Notes: generated by a model from the letters alone, not told the origin. A stretch of DNA of 64,000 nt from Saccharomonospora sp. CUA-673 (GCF_001942305.1 NZ_MKKE01000016.1:1-64000), one strand, 5' to 3'. Counted from the first letter of the stretch, positions 29,795-39,450 are shown. Program-made: numbers and translations.

Positions 29795-30316
29795 CTAGTC
29801 CAGCCTGCGCAGCTCCGTCCGGAACCGCCGCGCGCGCTCGACGTAGCCGTCGACGACGCGGGTGATCGCGTCGGTGCCGAGCGAGGTGTTCTCCCGTGTC
29901 TTCGCCGGCACGCCCAGCGCGATGTGCCCGGACGGCACGTGCCCGCGGTACGACACGACCGCACCGGCGCCGACGACGCCGCCGTCCTCGACGACGGTGC
30001 CGTTGAGGACCACGGATCCGGACGCGATGAGACAACCAGACCCGATCGTCGCGCCCTCGACGTGCACGTTGTGGCCGATCGCCGAACCCGCGCCGAGGAT
30101 CGTCGGCTGTCCCTTCGCGACGTGCACGACGCAGCCGTCCTGGACGTTGGACCGCGCGCCGATCTCGATGTGGTCGTTGTCGGCCCGCAGCACCGTCTGC
30201 GGCCAGATCGACGCCTCGGGTCCGAGTCGCACGTCACCGATGATCGTCGCGTCGGGATGCACCCACGCGTCCGGGTGGATGTCCGGTTCGAGCGCACCGA
30301 GTGCGTAGATCGCCAT
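29795..30316 (-). CDS. Gamma-carbonic-anhydrase-like hexapeptide-repeat protein
   Basis: A 173-residue left-handed beta-helix protein with hexapeptide repeats through most of its length ([55 protein letters not shown]). Metal-ligand histidines of the gamma class are present (CVVHVAKG and IGHNVHVEG). Such proteins form trimers; enzymatic carbonic anhydrase activity is not proven for most. It starts at ATG 30316, seven bases after the GNAT gene stop, and is likely co-transcribed with GNAT and ung. Confidence 0.87.
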   Translation of the reverse strand: MAIYALGALEPDIHPDAWVHPDATIIGDVRLGPEASIWPQTVLRADNDHIEIGARSNVQDGCVVHVAKGQPTILGAGSAIGHNVHVEGATIGSGCLIASGSVVLNGTVVEDGGVVGAGAVVSYRGHVPSGHIALGVPAKTRENTSLGTDAITRVVDGYVERARRFRTELRRLD

Positions 30317-30323
30317 CGCCGAG

Positions 30324-30797
30324 CTACTCCAGTTCCTTCGCCATGCACACGCTGAGGACGTCCTGGGCGTACACGCCGAACTTGTCGATCTCGCGGTAGC
30401 CCGCCGAACGGTACAACGCGATCGCCTCGGGTTGGCGCGTGCCGGTCTCGAGGACGATGCGCCGGCAGTCGGCGTCGGCGGCGGTGCGTTCGAGGGCGGC
30501 GAGCATCGCGCGGGCGTGGCCGTTGCCGCGGTGCGCCTCGACGACGAACATGCGCTTGATCTCGGCGTCACCGGCGCGCAGCGGTCCCTCGTCCTCGTCG
30601 TGCCGGCGCCAGCCGCCGCACGCGATCGGCTCGTCGCCGCGGTAGCCGACGAGGAAGATCCCGTGCGGTGCGGCGAACTCCGCCGGGTCGACGGGCGTCA
30701 CGTCGGGGTCGCCGTAGCGCGTGACGTACTCCTGCTGCACGAGCTCGATGAGCTTGGTCGAGTCCACATGGTCGAAGGGCAGCGTGCGAATGTCCAC
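30324..30797 (-). CDS. GNAT-family N-acetyltransferase
   Basis: A 157-residue acetyltransferase. The acetyl-CoA pyrophosphate-binding motif A is [20 protein letters not shown] (R-x-x-G-x-A), and motif B is [17 protein letters not shown]. Substrate unknown. The start ATG at 30797 lies 18 bp after the thiL stop. It is the second gene of a probable thiL-GNAT-gammaCA-ung run on the minus strand. Confidence 0.88.
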   Translation of the reverse strand: MDIRTLPFDHVDSTKLIELVQQEYVTRYGDPDVTPVDPAEFAAPHGIFLVGYRGDEPIACGGWRRHDEDEGPLRAGDAEIKRMFVVEAHRGNGHARAMLAALERTAADADCRRIVLETGTRQPEAIALYRSAGYREIDKFGVYAQDVLSVCMAKELE

Positions 30798-30815
30798 CCG
30801 TCCATGTAACCCGAT

Positions 30816-31793
30816 TCAGCGCCAGTGTTCCCAGCCGTTTTCGCCGTCGTAGGGCTTTCCGTCGACGGTCACGCCCGTGTCGGGCATCAGCACGGTGCCG
30901 ATCTGCCGCCAGCCCTGGGGAAGGTCGGTGAACGACGGGAACGTCGCCACCAGCGCGTGATCCTCCCCACCCGTGAGCACCCAGCGGAGCGGATCGGCGC
31001 CGAGCGCGCCGGCGACGTCGACGAGTTTGCGGTCCACGTCGAGCGATTCGGACGTGATGTCGATGCCGACGCCGGACGCCTCGGCGAGGTGCCCGAGGTC
31101 GGCCAGCAACCCGTCAGAGATGTCGATCATGGAAGTCGCGCCGGCGTCGGCGGCCACGGGGCCGGCCTCGTACGGCGGTTCGGGCGCCCGCTGGGCGTTG
31201 ACGACCCCGACCGGCGAGCGGAATCCCCTGCCGAGCACGGCCAATCCGGCCGCGGCCCAGCCGAGCCGGCCGCACACTGCGACGATGTGGCCGGGCCGCG
31301 CGCCCGACCGCGTCACCGGCTCGCGGCCACCCAGGTCGCCGATCGCCGTCACGCTCAGCACCAGCTGGTCCGCGCGGACCACGTCACCGCCGACGATGCC
31401 CGCACCGGCCCGCTCCGCCTCGGCGGACATGCCGTCGGAGATGGCGGCCGCCACGGCGGCGTCGGTGTCGGCGGGGCAGGCGAACCCGGCGACCAGCGAC
31501 GTCGGCCGCGCGCCCATCGCGGCGACGTCGGCGAGGTTCACGGCCGCCGCCTTGTGTCCGATCTGCTCGGGCGTGGACCAGTCGAGCCGGAAATGCACGC
31601 CCTGGACGAGGACGTCCGTGGTGATCACCACGCGGCCGTCGGGCGCCTCGACCACGGCCGCGTCGTCACCCGGCCCGAGCACGGTGCCCTTCGGCAGCTG
31701 CTGCCTGCCGACGACCTCCCGGATCAACCCGAACTCGCCGACGTCGGCGACCGTGCCGCCGACCCCGGCTCTGTCTGTGTCCCGTCCCTCCAC
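30816..31793 (-). CDS. thiL: Thiamine-monophosphate kinase
   Basis: Phosphorylates thiamine monophosphate to thiamine diphosphate, the last step of the cofactor pathway. The 325-residue protein shows VLGPGDDAAVVEAPDGR, VITTDVLVQGVHFRLDW, NLADVAAMGARPTSLV and MIDISDGLLADLGHLAEASG, all hallmarks of the PurM/ThiL fold. Start GTG at 31793. It is divergent from the RAM-domain gene, as thiL is in mycobacteria. Confidence 0.95.
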   Translation of the reverse strand: MEGRDTDRAGVGGTVADVGEFGLIREVVGRQQLPKGTVLGPGDDAAVVEAPDGRVVITTDVLVQGVHFRLDWSTPEQIGHKAAAVNLADVAAMGARPTSLVAGFACPADTDAAVAAAISDGMSAEAERAGAGIVGGDVVRADQLVLSVTAIGDLGGREPVTRSGARPGHIVAVCGRLGWAAAGLAVLGRGFRSPVGVVNAQRAPEPPYEAGPVAADAGATSMIDISDGLLADLGHLAEASGVGIDITSESLDVDRKLVDVAGALGADPLRWVLTGGEDHALVATFPSFTDLPQGWRQIGTVLMPDTGVTVDGKPYDGENGWEHWR

Positions 31794-31883
31794 ACAACAC
31801 CTCCGGTGCCCCGCCTGCGGTACGTTGCAGCGACGTTACCTATCTTGAGGCCGCTGGGGCCCATTCGGACGAAGGGACGCGCC

Positions 31884-32123
31884 GTGGTGCACGCATACAT
31901 CCTCATTCAGACCGAGGTCGGCAAGGCCGCGTCGGTCGCCGCCGAGATCGCCGCGCTGCCCGGCGTGGCCAGTTCCGAGGACGTCACCGGTCCGTACGAC
32001 GTCATCGTGCGCGCCCAGGCCGACAACGTCGACGATCTCGGTCAGCTCGTGGTGGCCAACGTCCAGAACGTCGACGGCATCACCCGCACGCTCACCTGTC
32101 CGGTGGTGAACCTGTCCCGTTGA
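31884..32123 (+). CDS. Stand-alone Lrp/AsnC ligand-binding (RAM) domain protein
   Basis: A 79-residue protein consisting only of the C-terminal effector domain of Lrp/AsnC regulators (AYILIQTEVGKAASVAAEIA, VTGPYDVIVRAQADNVDDLG); there is no helix-turn-helix. Such SMRP proteins oligomerise and bind amino acids. GTG 31884 has GAAGGGA upstream; a second GTG one codon later is possible. Its TGA overlaps the TTG start of the DUF3515 gene, so the two are likely co-translated. Confidence 0.85.
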   Translation: MVHAYILIQTEVGKAASVAAEIAALPGVASSEDVTGPYDVIVRAQADNVDDLGQLVVANVQNVDGITRTLTCPVVNLSR

Positions 32124-32788
32124 CCGACCGCACGTCCCCCGACAGCACTCCCCCGGACGAGGGTTCGCCGTCCGACGGCTCCCCGGACAGCAGCTCCCCG
32201 GACAGCAGCTCCCCGGATACCGGCTCCCCGGACAATGGAGCGCCGCCGCGGAAGCTGCTCATCGGCGCCGCGGTCCTCGCGACCGCCCTCGCCGTGGCCG
32301 TCGGCGCGATCGGCATGTTCGCGCGGGGCGGCGATGAGGGCGCCGGTCCGGCAGCGCACGACGGGTCCGACGACGACGGGCCGCTGCCCGTCGTGTCGAT
32401 TCCCGCGCCGGAGGCCGACACCGACGAGTGCCGGCAGATCATCGAGGCCGCGCCCGAGGCGTTGACCTCCTCCGGGGAGCAGCTCGAGCGGCGCGAGCTG
32501 GCCGAACCGGCACCGGAGGCGACCGCCGCGTGGGGCGGTAACGACGAGGCCGTGGTGCTCCGCTGCGGCCTCGAACGTCCGCCCGAGCTGACCCGCACGG
32601 CGACGCTGCGGCAGATCAACGGCGTCCAGTGGCTGCACGTGCCCGGCGAGGGCAGCGCCACGTGGTACGCCGTCGACCGGCCCGCGTACCTGGCCGTGAC
32701 AGTTCCCGACGGCACGGGAACCGGGCCCCTGCAACGGATTTCGGACCTGGCCGACGCCGAACTGCGCCAGGTTCCCCTGACCTTCTGA
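32120..32788 (+). CDS. DUF3515 membrane-anchored protein
   Basis: A 222-residue protein with a disordered N-terminus of Ser/Pro/Asp repeats (GSPDSSSPDSSSPDTGSPD), one transmembrane helix (LLIGAAVLATALAVAVGAIG) at about 46-66, and a C-terminal extracytoplasmic domain with two Cys (DECRQII and VLRCGLERP). This architecture and its place next to ddl match the actinobacterial DUF3515 family, whose function is unknown. Start TTG at 32120 overlaps the previous stop (TTGA). It is convergent with ddl. Confidence 0.83.
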   Translation: MTDRTSPDSTPPDEGSPSDGSPDSSSPDSSSPDTGSPDNGAPPRKLLIGAAVLATALAVAVGAIGMFARGGDEGAGPAAHDGSDDDGPLPVVSIPAPEADTDECRQIIEAAPEALTSSGEQLERRELAEPAPEATAAWGGNDEAVVLRCGLERPPELTRTATLRQINGVQWLHVPGEGSATWYAVDRPAYLAVTVPDGTGTGPLQRISDLADAELRQVPLTF

Positions 32789-32817
32789 GCCGCCGCCCGG
32801 GAGCCGCCGCCCGCGCC

Positions 32818-33915
32818 TCAGCGCAGGCCGGTGCCGCGGGCGATCGCGGTGTCGACGAGCGTGGCCAGCAGTGTCGGGTAGTCGACGCCGGTCACGGCCC
32901 ACATCTTCGGGTACGCCGACGTCGATGTGAAGCCCGGCATCGTGTTGACCTCGTTGATGATCAGCTCACCGGAGTCGGTGACGAAGAAGTCGACGCGTGC
33001 CAGGCCCTGGCAGTCGAGTGCGCGGAACGCGTCGACCGCGCAGGCACGCAGCCGCTCGATGACGGCGTCGTCGAGCTTGGCCGGGATGTCGAGTTCGGCG
33101 TCCTCGCCGAGGTACTTGGTCTCGAAGTCGTACCAGGCGTCGGAATCGTCGGACAGCACACGGATCTCGGCCGGCAGCGAGGCCTCGACGCGGCCGTCGG
33201 GGAACTCGAGCACGCCGCATTCCACCTCGCGTCCGGAGATGCCCGCCTCGATGAGCACCTTCGGATCGGTCCGGCGTGCCACGGCGATCGCCTCGTCCAC
33301 CTGGGACCAGTCGGTGACGCGCGTGATGCCGACCGACGAGCCCGCGCGGGCGGGCTTGACGAATGCGGGCAGTGCCAGGCGTTCCCGGTCGGCCTCGGGC
33401 AGAGTGGACTGTCCACGCGGGACTGTCGCATAGGGACCGACGGGAAGCCCCTCCGCCAACAGGAGCTTCTTGGTGAACTCCTTGTCCATGGCCGCGGCGC
33501 TGGCCAGCACACCCGCCCCGACGTAGGGCAGGTCGGCCATCTCCAGCAGTCCCTGGATGGTGCCGTCCTCGCCGAAAGCGCCGTGCAGCACGGGGAACAC
33601 GACATCCACCTCGGACAGCACCTCGGCCTCGCGTCCGGGCTGGACACTCACGACGCTCTTGCTCGTCGGGTCGCCGGCGAGCACGAGTGCCTGCCCGTCG
33701 TCGACCGACGGCAGCGCGGTGCCCTTGATCTGCAGCGCCGTCGGGTCGTCGGTGCCGAGCACCCAACCCCCCGACGGGGTGATACCGACGGGGACGACCT
33801 CGAACCGCTCCGGGTCGAGGTTCGCCAGCACGGAGCCGGCGGACACGCAGGAGATCGTGTGTTCGCTGCTGCGGCCGCCGAACACCACGGCCACGCGCGT
33901 CTTGCCGCTACTCAT
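32818..33915 (-). CDS. ddl: D-alanine--D-alanine ligase
   Basis: Makes the D-Ala-D-Ala dipeptide for peptidoglycan. The 365-residue ATP-grasp enzyme shows [55 protein letters not shown], the central ECGVLEF strand and the Mg-binding [20 protein letters not shown]. The Tyr of the omega loop (WYDFETKYL) is consistent with a D-Ala-D-Ala rather than D-lactate ligase. ATG 33915 is 11 bp from the end of the MocR-type gene. Confidence 0.95.
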   Translation of the reverse strand: MSSGKTRVAVVFGGRSSEHTISCVSAGSVLANLDPERFEVVPVGITPSGGWVLGTDDPTALQIKGTALPSVDDGQALVLAGDPTSKSVVSVQPGREAEVLSEVDVVFPVLHGAFGEDGTIQGLLEMADLPYVGAGVLASAAAMDKEFTKKLLLAEGLPVGPYATVPRGQSTLPEADRERLALPAFVKPARAGSSVGITRVTDWSQVDEAIAVARRTDPKVLIEAGISGREVECGVLEFPDGRVEASLPAEIRVLSDDSDAWYDFETKYLGEDAELDIPAKLDDAVIERLRACAVDAFRALDCQGLARVDFFVTDSGELIINEVNTMPGFTSTSAYPKMWAVTGVDYPTLLATLVDTAIARGTGLR

Positions 33916-33926
33916 AGGCGGCCACC

Positions 33927-35326
33927 CTACCGGGGCGGGGTCCGGGTCAGTTCGACGAGAGTGGGCACGCATTCGCCCAGCTCGGCGCGCGAACACCCCG
34001 CGTAGCCGACCAGTACACCGTGCGCGGTCGGCGCGGTGGCGAAGTGCCGCGCCAGCCCGTCCAACAGCACCCCCCGGCGTTTGCCCGCCGCGATCCGCTC
34101 CCGCTCGTCGGTCGCCGACCCCAACGGCACGACCAGGTGCGCGCCCGCGTCGTCGCCGAGCACGCGGACCCCGGCCCGGCCGAACGCCTCGACCAGCACC
34201 GTCCGCCGGTCCGACAGCTCCCTGCGGAGCCGGCGCAGATGCCGACCGAGGTCGCCGTGCCGCGCGAGTTCGACCACGACCTGCTGTCCCGCCGGTGACG
34301 GCCGGGTTCCGGTGAGCTCGCGGTGCTCCAGCACGGCCTGCGTCACCGACGGCGGCGCGACCATCCACCCGGCGCGAGGGTCGGCGTGAGGATCTTGCTC
34401 GTCGTGCCGAGGTGCACGACGACGTCCGGGGCCAGTGAGGCGAGCAGCGGCAACGGTGCGACGTCGTAGCGCAGTTCGCCGTCGTAGTCGTCCTCGACGA
34501 CGAGGAAGTCGCGCCGGCGCGCCAGCTCGGTGAGCTCCACGCGCCGCGAGGCGCTCATCCGGCAGCCCATCGGGTACTGGTGCGCGGGCGAGCAGTACAC
34601 GGCGCGCACGCCCGGCGGGATCAGGTCGGTACGCAGGCCCTCGTCGTCGATCGGCACGCCCGCGACGCGCATGCCCGCGCGGGAGAACGCCTGCACTGCC
34701 CGCTGGTAGCCGGGTTCCTCGACGGCTACCAGATCGCCGGGCCGCAGCACGGCCGCGGCGAGTTCGACCACCGCCGCGGTCGTGCCGCCCGTCGCGAGGA
34801 CCGATTCGGTGTCGGCGTCCAGACCCCGGTGTCGCAACAGATGTTCGGCGATCACCTCGCGGTACTCCCCCAGTCCCGTGCGCGAGAGGTACACCGCGGG
34901 CGGGGTGTCCGAGGCCGCCCGCCACGCCCGGCGCCACGCCGACCGGTCGAGCCCCTCGGCCCACGGGACGCCGGGCAGCAACGCGAGCCGGCCCGACGGC
35001 AGCTCGTCGCGGGCCGCGGCGGACCGGTGTTCCGGGCGGGCCGTCGGCGGGGACGTCGTCACGTACGTGCCCGACCCGTGTTTGCCGACGATCCAGCCCT
35101 CGGCGTGCAACTGCTCGTAGGCGGCCGCCGTCACGGTGCGGCTGACGCCGAGCCGGTCGGCCAGCGCTCGCGTCGACGGCAGCCGGTCACCGCCCCGCAG
35201 ATGCCCCGACGACGCCGACTCGCGGAGCGCGTCCGCCAACTGCACGGCCAGCGGCGCGGGCAAGTCGCGATCGAGCGTCACCGGCAGCGCCGTGTCGCCG
35301 CGCGGCACGACGTCACCGCGCGACAC
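33927..35326 (-). CDS. MocR/PdxR-type GntR regulator with aminotransferase domain, frame interrupted
   Basis: The N-terminal GntR helix-turn-helix ([20 protein letters not shown]) is joined to a PLP-dependent fold-type I domain with DYDGELRYD and the PLP lysine in [13 protein letters not shown]. Just after that motif the frame breaks; one added C near 34379 gives [16 protein letters not shown] and 466 aa. MocR proteins sense PLP or related amines and usually control an adjacent gene. Here the divergent neighbour encodes a PNPOx-like flavoprotein, the most likely target. Start GTG at 35326. Confidence 0.87.
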
Positions 35327-35425
35327 GTCCGCCCCCTGTTCCGCCGATTCCCCGCAAAGTGGACTCCTCGTTCAGCGCCGTTGTGGACATTTCATCATGC
35401 CACTGTGTGCGGCATCGTCATCGGC
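35327..35425. promoter_or_regulatory. Divergent control region between the MocR-type gene and the PNPOx-like gene
   Basis: This 99-bp region contains two direct copies of GTGGAC (35359-35364 and 35383-35388, 24 bp apart) and an inverted CCACT (35400-35404). MocR regulators typically bind direct repeats with a further inverted half-site between the divergent genes. No clear -10/-35 pair can be chosen by eye. Confidence 0.4.
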
Positions 35426-36118
35426 ATGTCCTCGAGCACTCCCACCACACCGTCCCGTCCGTCCTCCACACCGCTGTCCTCCACACCGCGCAGCACGTTG
35501 ACGCGTAAGAAGGAGCGGGCCTCCGGCGACCGCGCCGATCTGCACTCGGTGCTCGACGCCGGTCTGCTCTGCCACGTCGCCGTCGTCTCCGGTGGATCGC
35601 CGGTGTGCGTGCCGACCGGTTACGGCCGCGACGGCGACACCCTCTACCTGCACGGTTCCACCGGGTCCGGCAATGTGCGCGCCGCGAGCAGCGGCGTGGA
35701 CATCTGCGTCACGGTCACGATTCTCGACGGGATCGTCTACGCGCGCTCGCTGAACAACCACACGTTCAACTACCGCTGCGCGATGATCCACGGCCGCGCG
35801 CGCACGCTCACCGGCGACGACGAACGCGACCACGCGCTGCACGTGATCAGCGAACACCTCGCACCGGGTTCGTGGGACTACGCGCGCCGGCCGAGCGCGA
35901 AGGAACTGGCGGGCGTCACCGTGCTGGCGCTCGATCTGGAGGAGGCGTCGGTGAAGCTGCGCGACGACGACCCGGGCGAGCAGCCCGAGGACGTCGACCG
36001 CGACGACGTGTGGGCCGGGGTGATCGGCGTCCGCACCGTGTTCGACCCGCCGACGTCGGCCGCCTATGTACCCGCCGACGTGAAGGCCCCACCCCACGTC
36101 ACCACTCGAACCCCGTAA
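35426..36118 (+). CDS. Pyridoxamine-5'-phosphate-oxidase-fold flavoprotein
   Basis: A 230-residue split-barrel FMN-binding protein (NimA-like/PNPOx-related): LHSVLDAGLLCHVAVVSGG, VPTGYGRDGDTLYLHGSTGS, SGVDICVTVTILDGIVYARS and YRCAMIHGRARTL. It has a Ser/Thr/Pro-rich N-terminus of about 30 residues. It may act on a pyridoxal-related or F420/FMN substrate; not determinable here. Divergent from a MocR-type regulator. The stop codon is followed six bases later by repeat array B. Confidence 0.85.
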   Translation: MSSSTPTTPSRPSSTPLSSTPRSTLTRKKERASGDRADLHSVLDAGLLCHVAVVSGGSPVCVPTGYGRDGDTLYLHGSTGSGNVRAASSGVDICVTVTILDGIVYARSLNNHTFNYRCAMIHGRARTLTGDDERDHALHVISEHLAPGSWDYARRPSAKELAGVTVLALDLEEASVKLRDDDPGEQPEDVDRDDVWAGVIGVRTVFDPPTSAAYVPADVKAPPHVTTRTP

Positions 36119-36124
36119 CCCCGC

Positions 36125-36187
36125 CGCCGTGTCAGCACCCCACGTCGCCGTGTCAGCGTTCTGCGTCGCCGTGTTGGCGTTTCGGGT
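36125..36187 (+). repeat. Array B: three tandem units of exactly 21 bp
   Basis: Units start at 36125, 36146 and 36167. The constant part CGCCGTGTCAGC is followed by ACCCCACGT and GTTCTGCGT; the last unit carries CGCCGTGTTGGC then GTTTCGGGT. The array starts six bases after the stop of the PNPOx-like gene and ends 16 bp before the stop of the convergent cupin gene. Same family and same polarity rules as the arrays at 28996 and 36894. Confidence 0.92.
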
Positions 36188-36202
36188 ACGGCCGGCAAGC
36201 CG

Positions 36203-36691
36203 TCAGGTGGGGCGGACCTCGGCCGTGAACGGGTCGACGTGGACGGGACGCGTGGTGCGGCCCGCGGCGCGGTAGACGTGGATGCTGATCGCCGGGTCGG
36301 GGCCGTCGTTGCGGACCTCGTGGGCATAGCCGGGGCCGAACACGCGCGACTGGCCCTGCGCGAGGTTGTGCACCTCGGTCACGACCCGGCCCGCGGGCGC
36401 GCGGCGCGTCACCGACTCGGTGAGGTGTCCGGACACGACGGTGAACGCGCCCACGGCGTCACCGTGGTCGTGCATCACGGCGTGCTGCCCGGGAAGCCAG
36501 CTCAGCAGCCACACCTCGTCGCCGTCGGTGCGGTCGATCAACGTGGCGAACCGGTGGTCCGGGTCGTAGCGCAGCGAGGTGCGCCAGCGGTCGCGGTCGA
36601 CGGCGTAGTCGAGCGCGATCCGCACCGGGTGCTTGGCCAGGCGGCCCGCGGTCTCGGGCAGGGCGATGGTGTTCTCGGGAACGGCGAACAT
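36203..36691 (-). CDS. Cysteine dioxygenase-type cupin
   Basis: A 162-residue cupin of the cysteine dioxygenase type I family. The iron-binding 3-His set is visible as VMHDHGDAVGAFTVVSGHL (two His) and FGPGYAHEVRNDG (third His). These enzymes oxidise cysteine to cysteine sulfinate; other thiol substrates are possible. It is flanked on both sides by 21-bp-period repeat arrays in opposite orientation. The 5' region (36692-36893) holds no other gene I can support. Confidence 0.87.
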   Translation of the reverse strand: MFAVPENTIALPETAGRLAKHPVRIALDYAVDRDRWRTSLRYDPDHRFATLIDRTDGDEVWLLSWLPGQHAVMHDHGDAVGAFTVVSGHLTESVTRRAPAGRVVTEVHNLAQGQSRVFGPGYAHEVRNDGPDPAISIHVYRAAGRTTRPVHVDPFTAEVRPT

Positions 36692-36893
36692 GAACGTGCG
36701 AATCCTTGCTGTCGGAAAAGAGTGTGTCGGCGCGGGTTACGAAGCGGAATTCACCGGCGACAGCGACAGCAAGGCGCGCAGCACGTACCGCGGCGGCCGG
36801 TGACCGGCCCCCGTACGGCGGAAACGTTCTGCGTCAGCACGTCCGCAAGAGAACCAGCGACCACCGATGGCGTCAAGCGCATCCCACGAAGTG

Positions 36894-36977
36894 ACACAGA
36901 ACGCCAACACGGCGACGCCAAGTGCTGACACGGCGACGCGGAACGCTGACACGGCGACGTGGGGTGCTGACACGGCG
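36894..36977 (-). repeat. Array C: four tandem units of exactly 21 bp, minus orientation
   Basis: Read on the minus strand from 36977 down, units begin at 36977, 36956, 36935 and 36914. The constant CGCCGTGTCAGC is followed by ACCCCACGT, GTTCCGCGT and ACTTGGCGT; the last unit is CGCCGTGTTGGC then GTTCTGTGT. The array starts seven bases after the gpsA stop. First-unit sequence and last-unit variant are as in arrays A and B. Confidence 0.92.
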
Positions 36978-36983
36978 GGGCGG

Positions 36984-38000
36984 TTACATGCGTTCGGGTT
37001 TTTGCTCCCTGCCCAGGAGTTCGGCGCCGACGGTCGCGAGGTCGAGGCCCTCGTGGCACACGCGGTACATCGCGTCGGTGATCGGCATGTCGACACCGGC
37101 CCGCCGGGCGAGATCGCGGATGGAGCGGCACGACATCACACCCTCGGCGACCTGCCCGCCGACGGCCTCCTGCGCCTGCTCGATGGTCTCCCCGCTGCCG
37201 ATCCGTTCGCCGAACGTGCGGTTGCGCGACAGGGGCGAGGCGCAGGTCGCGACCATGTCGCCGACGCCGGCCAGACCCGCGAACGTCATCGGGTCGGCGC
37301 CCAGCTTCACGCCCAGCCGCGCGGTTTCGGCCAGACCGCGTGTGATGAGCGTCGCAATCGTGTTGGCGCCGAAGCCGAGGCCGGCCGCCATGCCGCACGA
37401 GAGCGCGATGACGTTCTTGCACGCCCCGCCCAGTTCGCTGCCGACGACGTCGCTGTTGGTGTACGGACGGAAGTACGAGGTGAACGCCGCTTCCTGCACG
37501 GCGACGGCACGGTCGTGGTCGCCGCAGGCGAACACCCCTGCGGCGGGCTGGCCCTGCGCGATCTCCTTGGCCAGGTTCGGACCGGCGACCACGACGACCG
37601 ATTCCTCGGGCACGCCGGCGACCTCGCCGATCACCTCGCTCATCCGCTTGAGGGTGCCGAGTTCGACGCCCTTGGCCAGACTCACCAGGGGCGTGTCGGC
37701 AGGCAGCAGGTCGCGCCACCGCTCGAGGTTGCTCCGCAGGCTCTGACTGGGCACGGCGAGCACGACGGCGTCGGCACCGTCGACGGCCTCCGCTGCGTCC
37801 GAGGTCGCCGTCAGGTTGGCGGGCAGGTCGATGCCCGGCAGGTACCCCGAGTTGGCGTGCTCACCGGCGATCTCGGCGGCCACCTCGGGCCTGCGGGCCC
37901 ACATCGTCACCTCGCGGCCCGCGTCGGCGAGGATCTTGGCGAACGTCGTGCCCCACGATCCGGCCCCCAGCACGGCGACCGACTGCACCGAACTCGACAT
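36984..38000 (-). CDS. gpsA: NAD(P)-dependent glycerol-3-phosphate dehydrogenase
   Basis: Reduces dihydroxyacetone phosphate to sn-glycerol-3-phosphate for phospholipid synthesis. The 338-residue protein has the Rossmann motif [34 protein letters not shown], the active-site region [24 protein letters not shown] and [22 protein letters not shown] 38000 lies two bases after the plsC stop (TGAGATG), so the pair is translationally coupled and supplies and acylates glycerol-3-phosphate. Confidence 0.95.
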   Translation of the reverse strand: MSSSVQSVAVLGAGSWGTTFAKILADAGREVTMWARRPEVAAEIAGEHANSGYLPGIDLPANLTATSDAAEAVDGADAVVLAVPSQSLRSNLERWRDLLPADTPLVSLAKGVELGTLKRMSEVIGEVAGVPEESVVVVAGPNLAKEIAQGQPAAGVFACGDHDRAVAVQEAAFTSYFRPYTNSDVVGSELGGACKNVIALSCGMAAGLGFGANTIATLITRGLAETARLGVKLGADPMTFAGLAGVGDMVATCASPLSRNRTFGERIGSGETIEQAQEAVGGQVAEGVMSCRSIRDLARRAGVDMPITDAMYRVCHEGLDLATVGAELLGREQKPERM

Positions 38001-38001
38001 C

Positions 38002-38700
38002 TCAGGCATCGCCACCGGTCTTGGCGGGCGGCTGCTCGTCGCGGATCTCCGACAGCAACGTCGTGACCTCGCCCATCAGCAGATCGGTGACCTCGCGCAG
38101 GAGCTCCGGCGTCTGCGGAAGGCCGCGGTAGGCGCTCAGGTCGACCGGCTCGCCGACCGCGTGCACCACCGTCTTGCGCGGCAGCGGCCGGAACTTCTTG
38201 GTGTAGCCGTTCCACACCTGCTGCGTACCCCAGCGCGCGCACGGCAGAACGGGGACGTCGTTCTCCAGCGCGAGCCGGGCGACGCCGGGGTAGGAGCGTT
38301 TGGGCCAGAACTCCGGGTCCTTGGTGATGGTGCCCTCGGGGTAGATCACGATGACCTTGCCCTCCTGCAGCGCCCGATGCGCCGCGCGGAGGCTGTCGCC
38401 GGCCGAGCTGGTGCCGCGGGCCACGGGAATCGAACCGGCGCCCACCAGGATGCGGCCGAAGATCGGCACGCGCGTCAGGCTGTCCTTCGCAAGGAATCGC
38501 GGCACCCGCCTGTTCTGGTGCACGAACACCGCATCGACCGCGGGGTCCAGGTGCGACACGTGGTTCATCACCAACAACGCAGGCCCGCGCGCGGGGATCC
38601 GCTCCGCACCGCGGTAGTCCCTCCTGCTCATGTAGGTCAGTGGGTAGAACAGCGCCGCCGCCGCACCGACCCAGAAGCCGCCCTTCTCCCGATCAGCCAA
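38002..38700 (-). CDS. plsC: 1-acyl-sn-glycerol-3-phosphate acyltransferase
   Basis: The acyltransferase motifs are ordered as expected: NHVSHLD (HX4D catalytic box), [16 protein letters not shown], and YPEGTITKD. Length 232 aa from a TTG start at 38700, chosen because AGGAGGA sits six bases upstream; an in-frame extension to 38757 would include an unlikely Arg/Gly-rich segment. One hydrophobic N-terminal segment ([15 protein letters not shown]) suggests membrane association. Operon with gpsA; divergent from cofC. Confidence 0.92.
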   Translation of the reverse strand: MADREKGGFWVGAAAALFYPLTYMSRRDYRGAERIPARGPALLVMNHVSHLDPAVDAVFVHQNRRVPRFLAKDSLTRVPIFGRILVGAGSIPVARGTSSAGDSLRAAHRALQEGKVIVIYPEGTITKDPEFWPKRSYPGVARLALENDVPVLPCARWGTQQVWNGYTKKFRPLPRKTVVHAVGEPVDLSAYRGLPQTPELLREVTDLLMGEVTTLLSEIRDEQPPAKTGGDA

Positions 38701-38787
38701 GACTCCTCCTCGTAGGCCCACTCCTCGCCGGGGCGGCACCGATCCTCCCATGGGCACCGACCGGCGATGATGCGGGAAGATGGTCTC

Positions 38788-39450
38788 GTGGCCGTCACCC
38801 TCCTCGTGCCGTTGAAACCGCCCGGCGCCGGCAAGTCCCGACTACGCGGCGCCTTCGGCGCAGCCCCGCACGCGTCCGTGGTCCTCGCGCTGGCCGCCGA
38901 CACCGTCGCGGCGGCCGTGACCACCCCGGGTGTGGACCGGGTCGTCGTCGTGACCAGTGACGTCGAGGCCGTGACCACGCTGCGCGAGTTGGGCGCCGAT
39001 GTCGTCGACGACGGGGGCGCCGCCGACCTCAACGCCGCCCTGCGCGCGGCCGAGCTCCGATTGTCCGAACCCGCCCACGGCGCGACCGGCCACGGTACGA
39101 ACGGACACGGCCCGCGGGTCGTCGGTGCGTTGCAGGCCGATCTGCCCGCCCTGCGGTCGGCCGACCTCGCGGCCGCGCTCGCCGAGGCGGAAGGAAGGCG
39201 CGCGTTCGTGGCCGACCACCTCGGCACCGGCACGACGCTGTTGCTGGCGGCGCCGGGGCGGCCGCTGGCGCCGCGCTTCGGCGCCGGCTCGGCGGCGGCC
39301 CACACCGCGTCCGGGGCCCGGCCGCTGACGGCTCCCGGCGACTCGCTGCGCTCGGACGTCGACACGGCCGACGACCTCGCCCGCGCCCGCACCGTCGGTG
39401 TGGGGAGGCACACGTCGGGGCTGCTCGCCCACGCGTGCCCGGTCCCCTGA
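38788..39450 (+). CDS. cofC: Phosphoenolpyruvate/2-phospho-L-lactate guanylyltransferase (F420 synthesis)
   Basis: CofC/FbiD activates a three-carbon phosphoacid with GTP in coenzyme F420 synthesis. The nucleotidyltransferase signature VPLKPPGAGKSRLRGAFG is at the start, followed by VVVVTSDVEAV, VVGALQADLPALRSADLAAAL and RSDVDTADDLARA at the end. An insert AHGATGHGTNGHGPRV lengthens the middle. Start GTG 38788 is preferred; ATG 38767 or 38770 in the same frame is possible. The gene lies next to ppk, as fbiD does in mycobacteria. Confidence 0.9.
   Translation: MAVTLLVPLKPPGAGKSRLRGAFGAAPHASVVLALAADTVAAAVTTPGVDRVVVVTSDVEAVTTLRELGADVVDDGGAADLNAALRAAELRLSEPAHGATGHGTNGHGPRVVGALQADLPALRSADLAAALAEAEGRRAFVADHLGTGTTLLLAAPGRPLAPRFGAGSAAAHTASGARPLTAPGDSLRSDVDTADDLARARTVGVGRHTSGLLAHACPVP

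Noticed and set aside
36737..36784. Minus-strand mini-ORF VLRALLSLSPVNSAS upstream of the cysteine dioxygenase-type gene as a leader peptide
   Set aside because: Four scattered Ser and no Cys codons, no adjacent terminator-antiterminator pair, and no clear promoter; too weak to call.
28996..36977. CRISPR array at the 21-bp repeat loci
   Set aside because: The constant part is only 12 bp and the variable part 9 bp; CRISPR repeats and spacers are each about 25-40 bp, and no cas genes are present.
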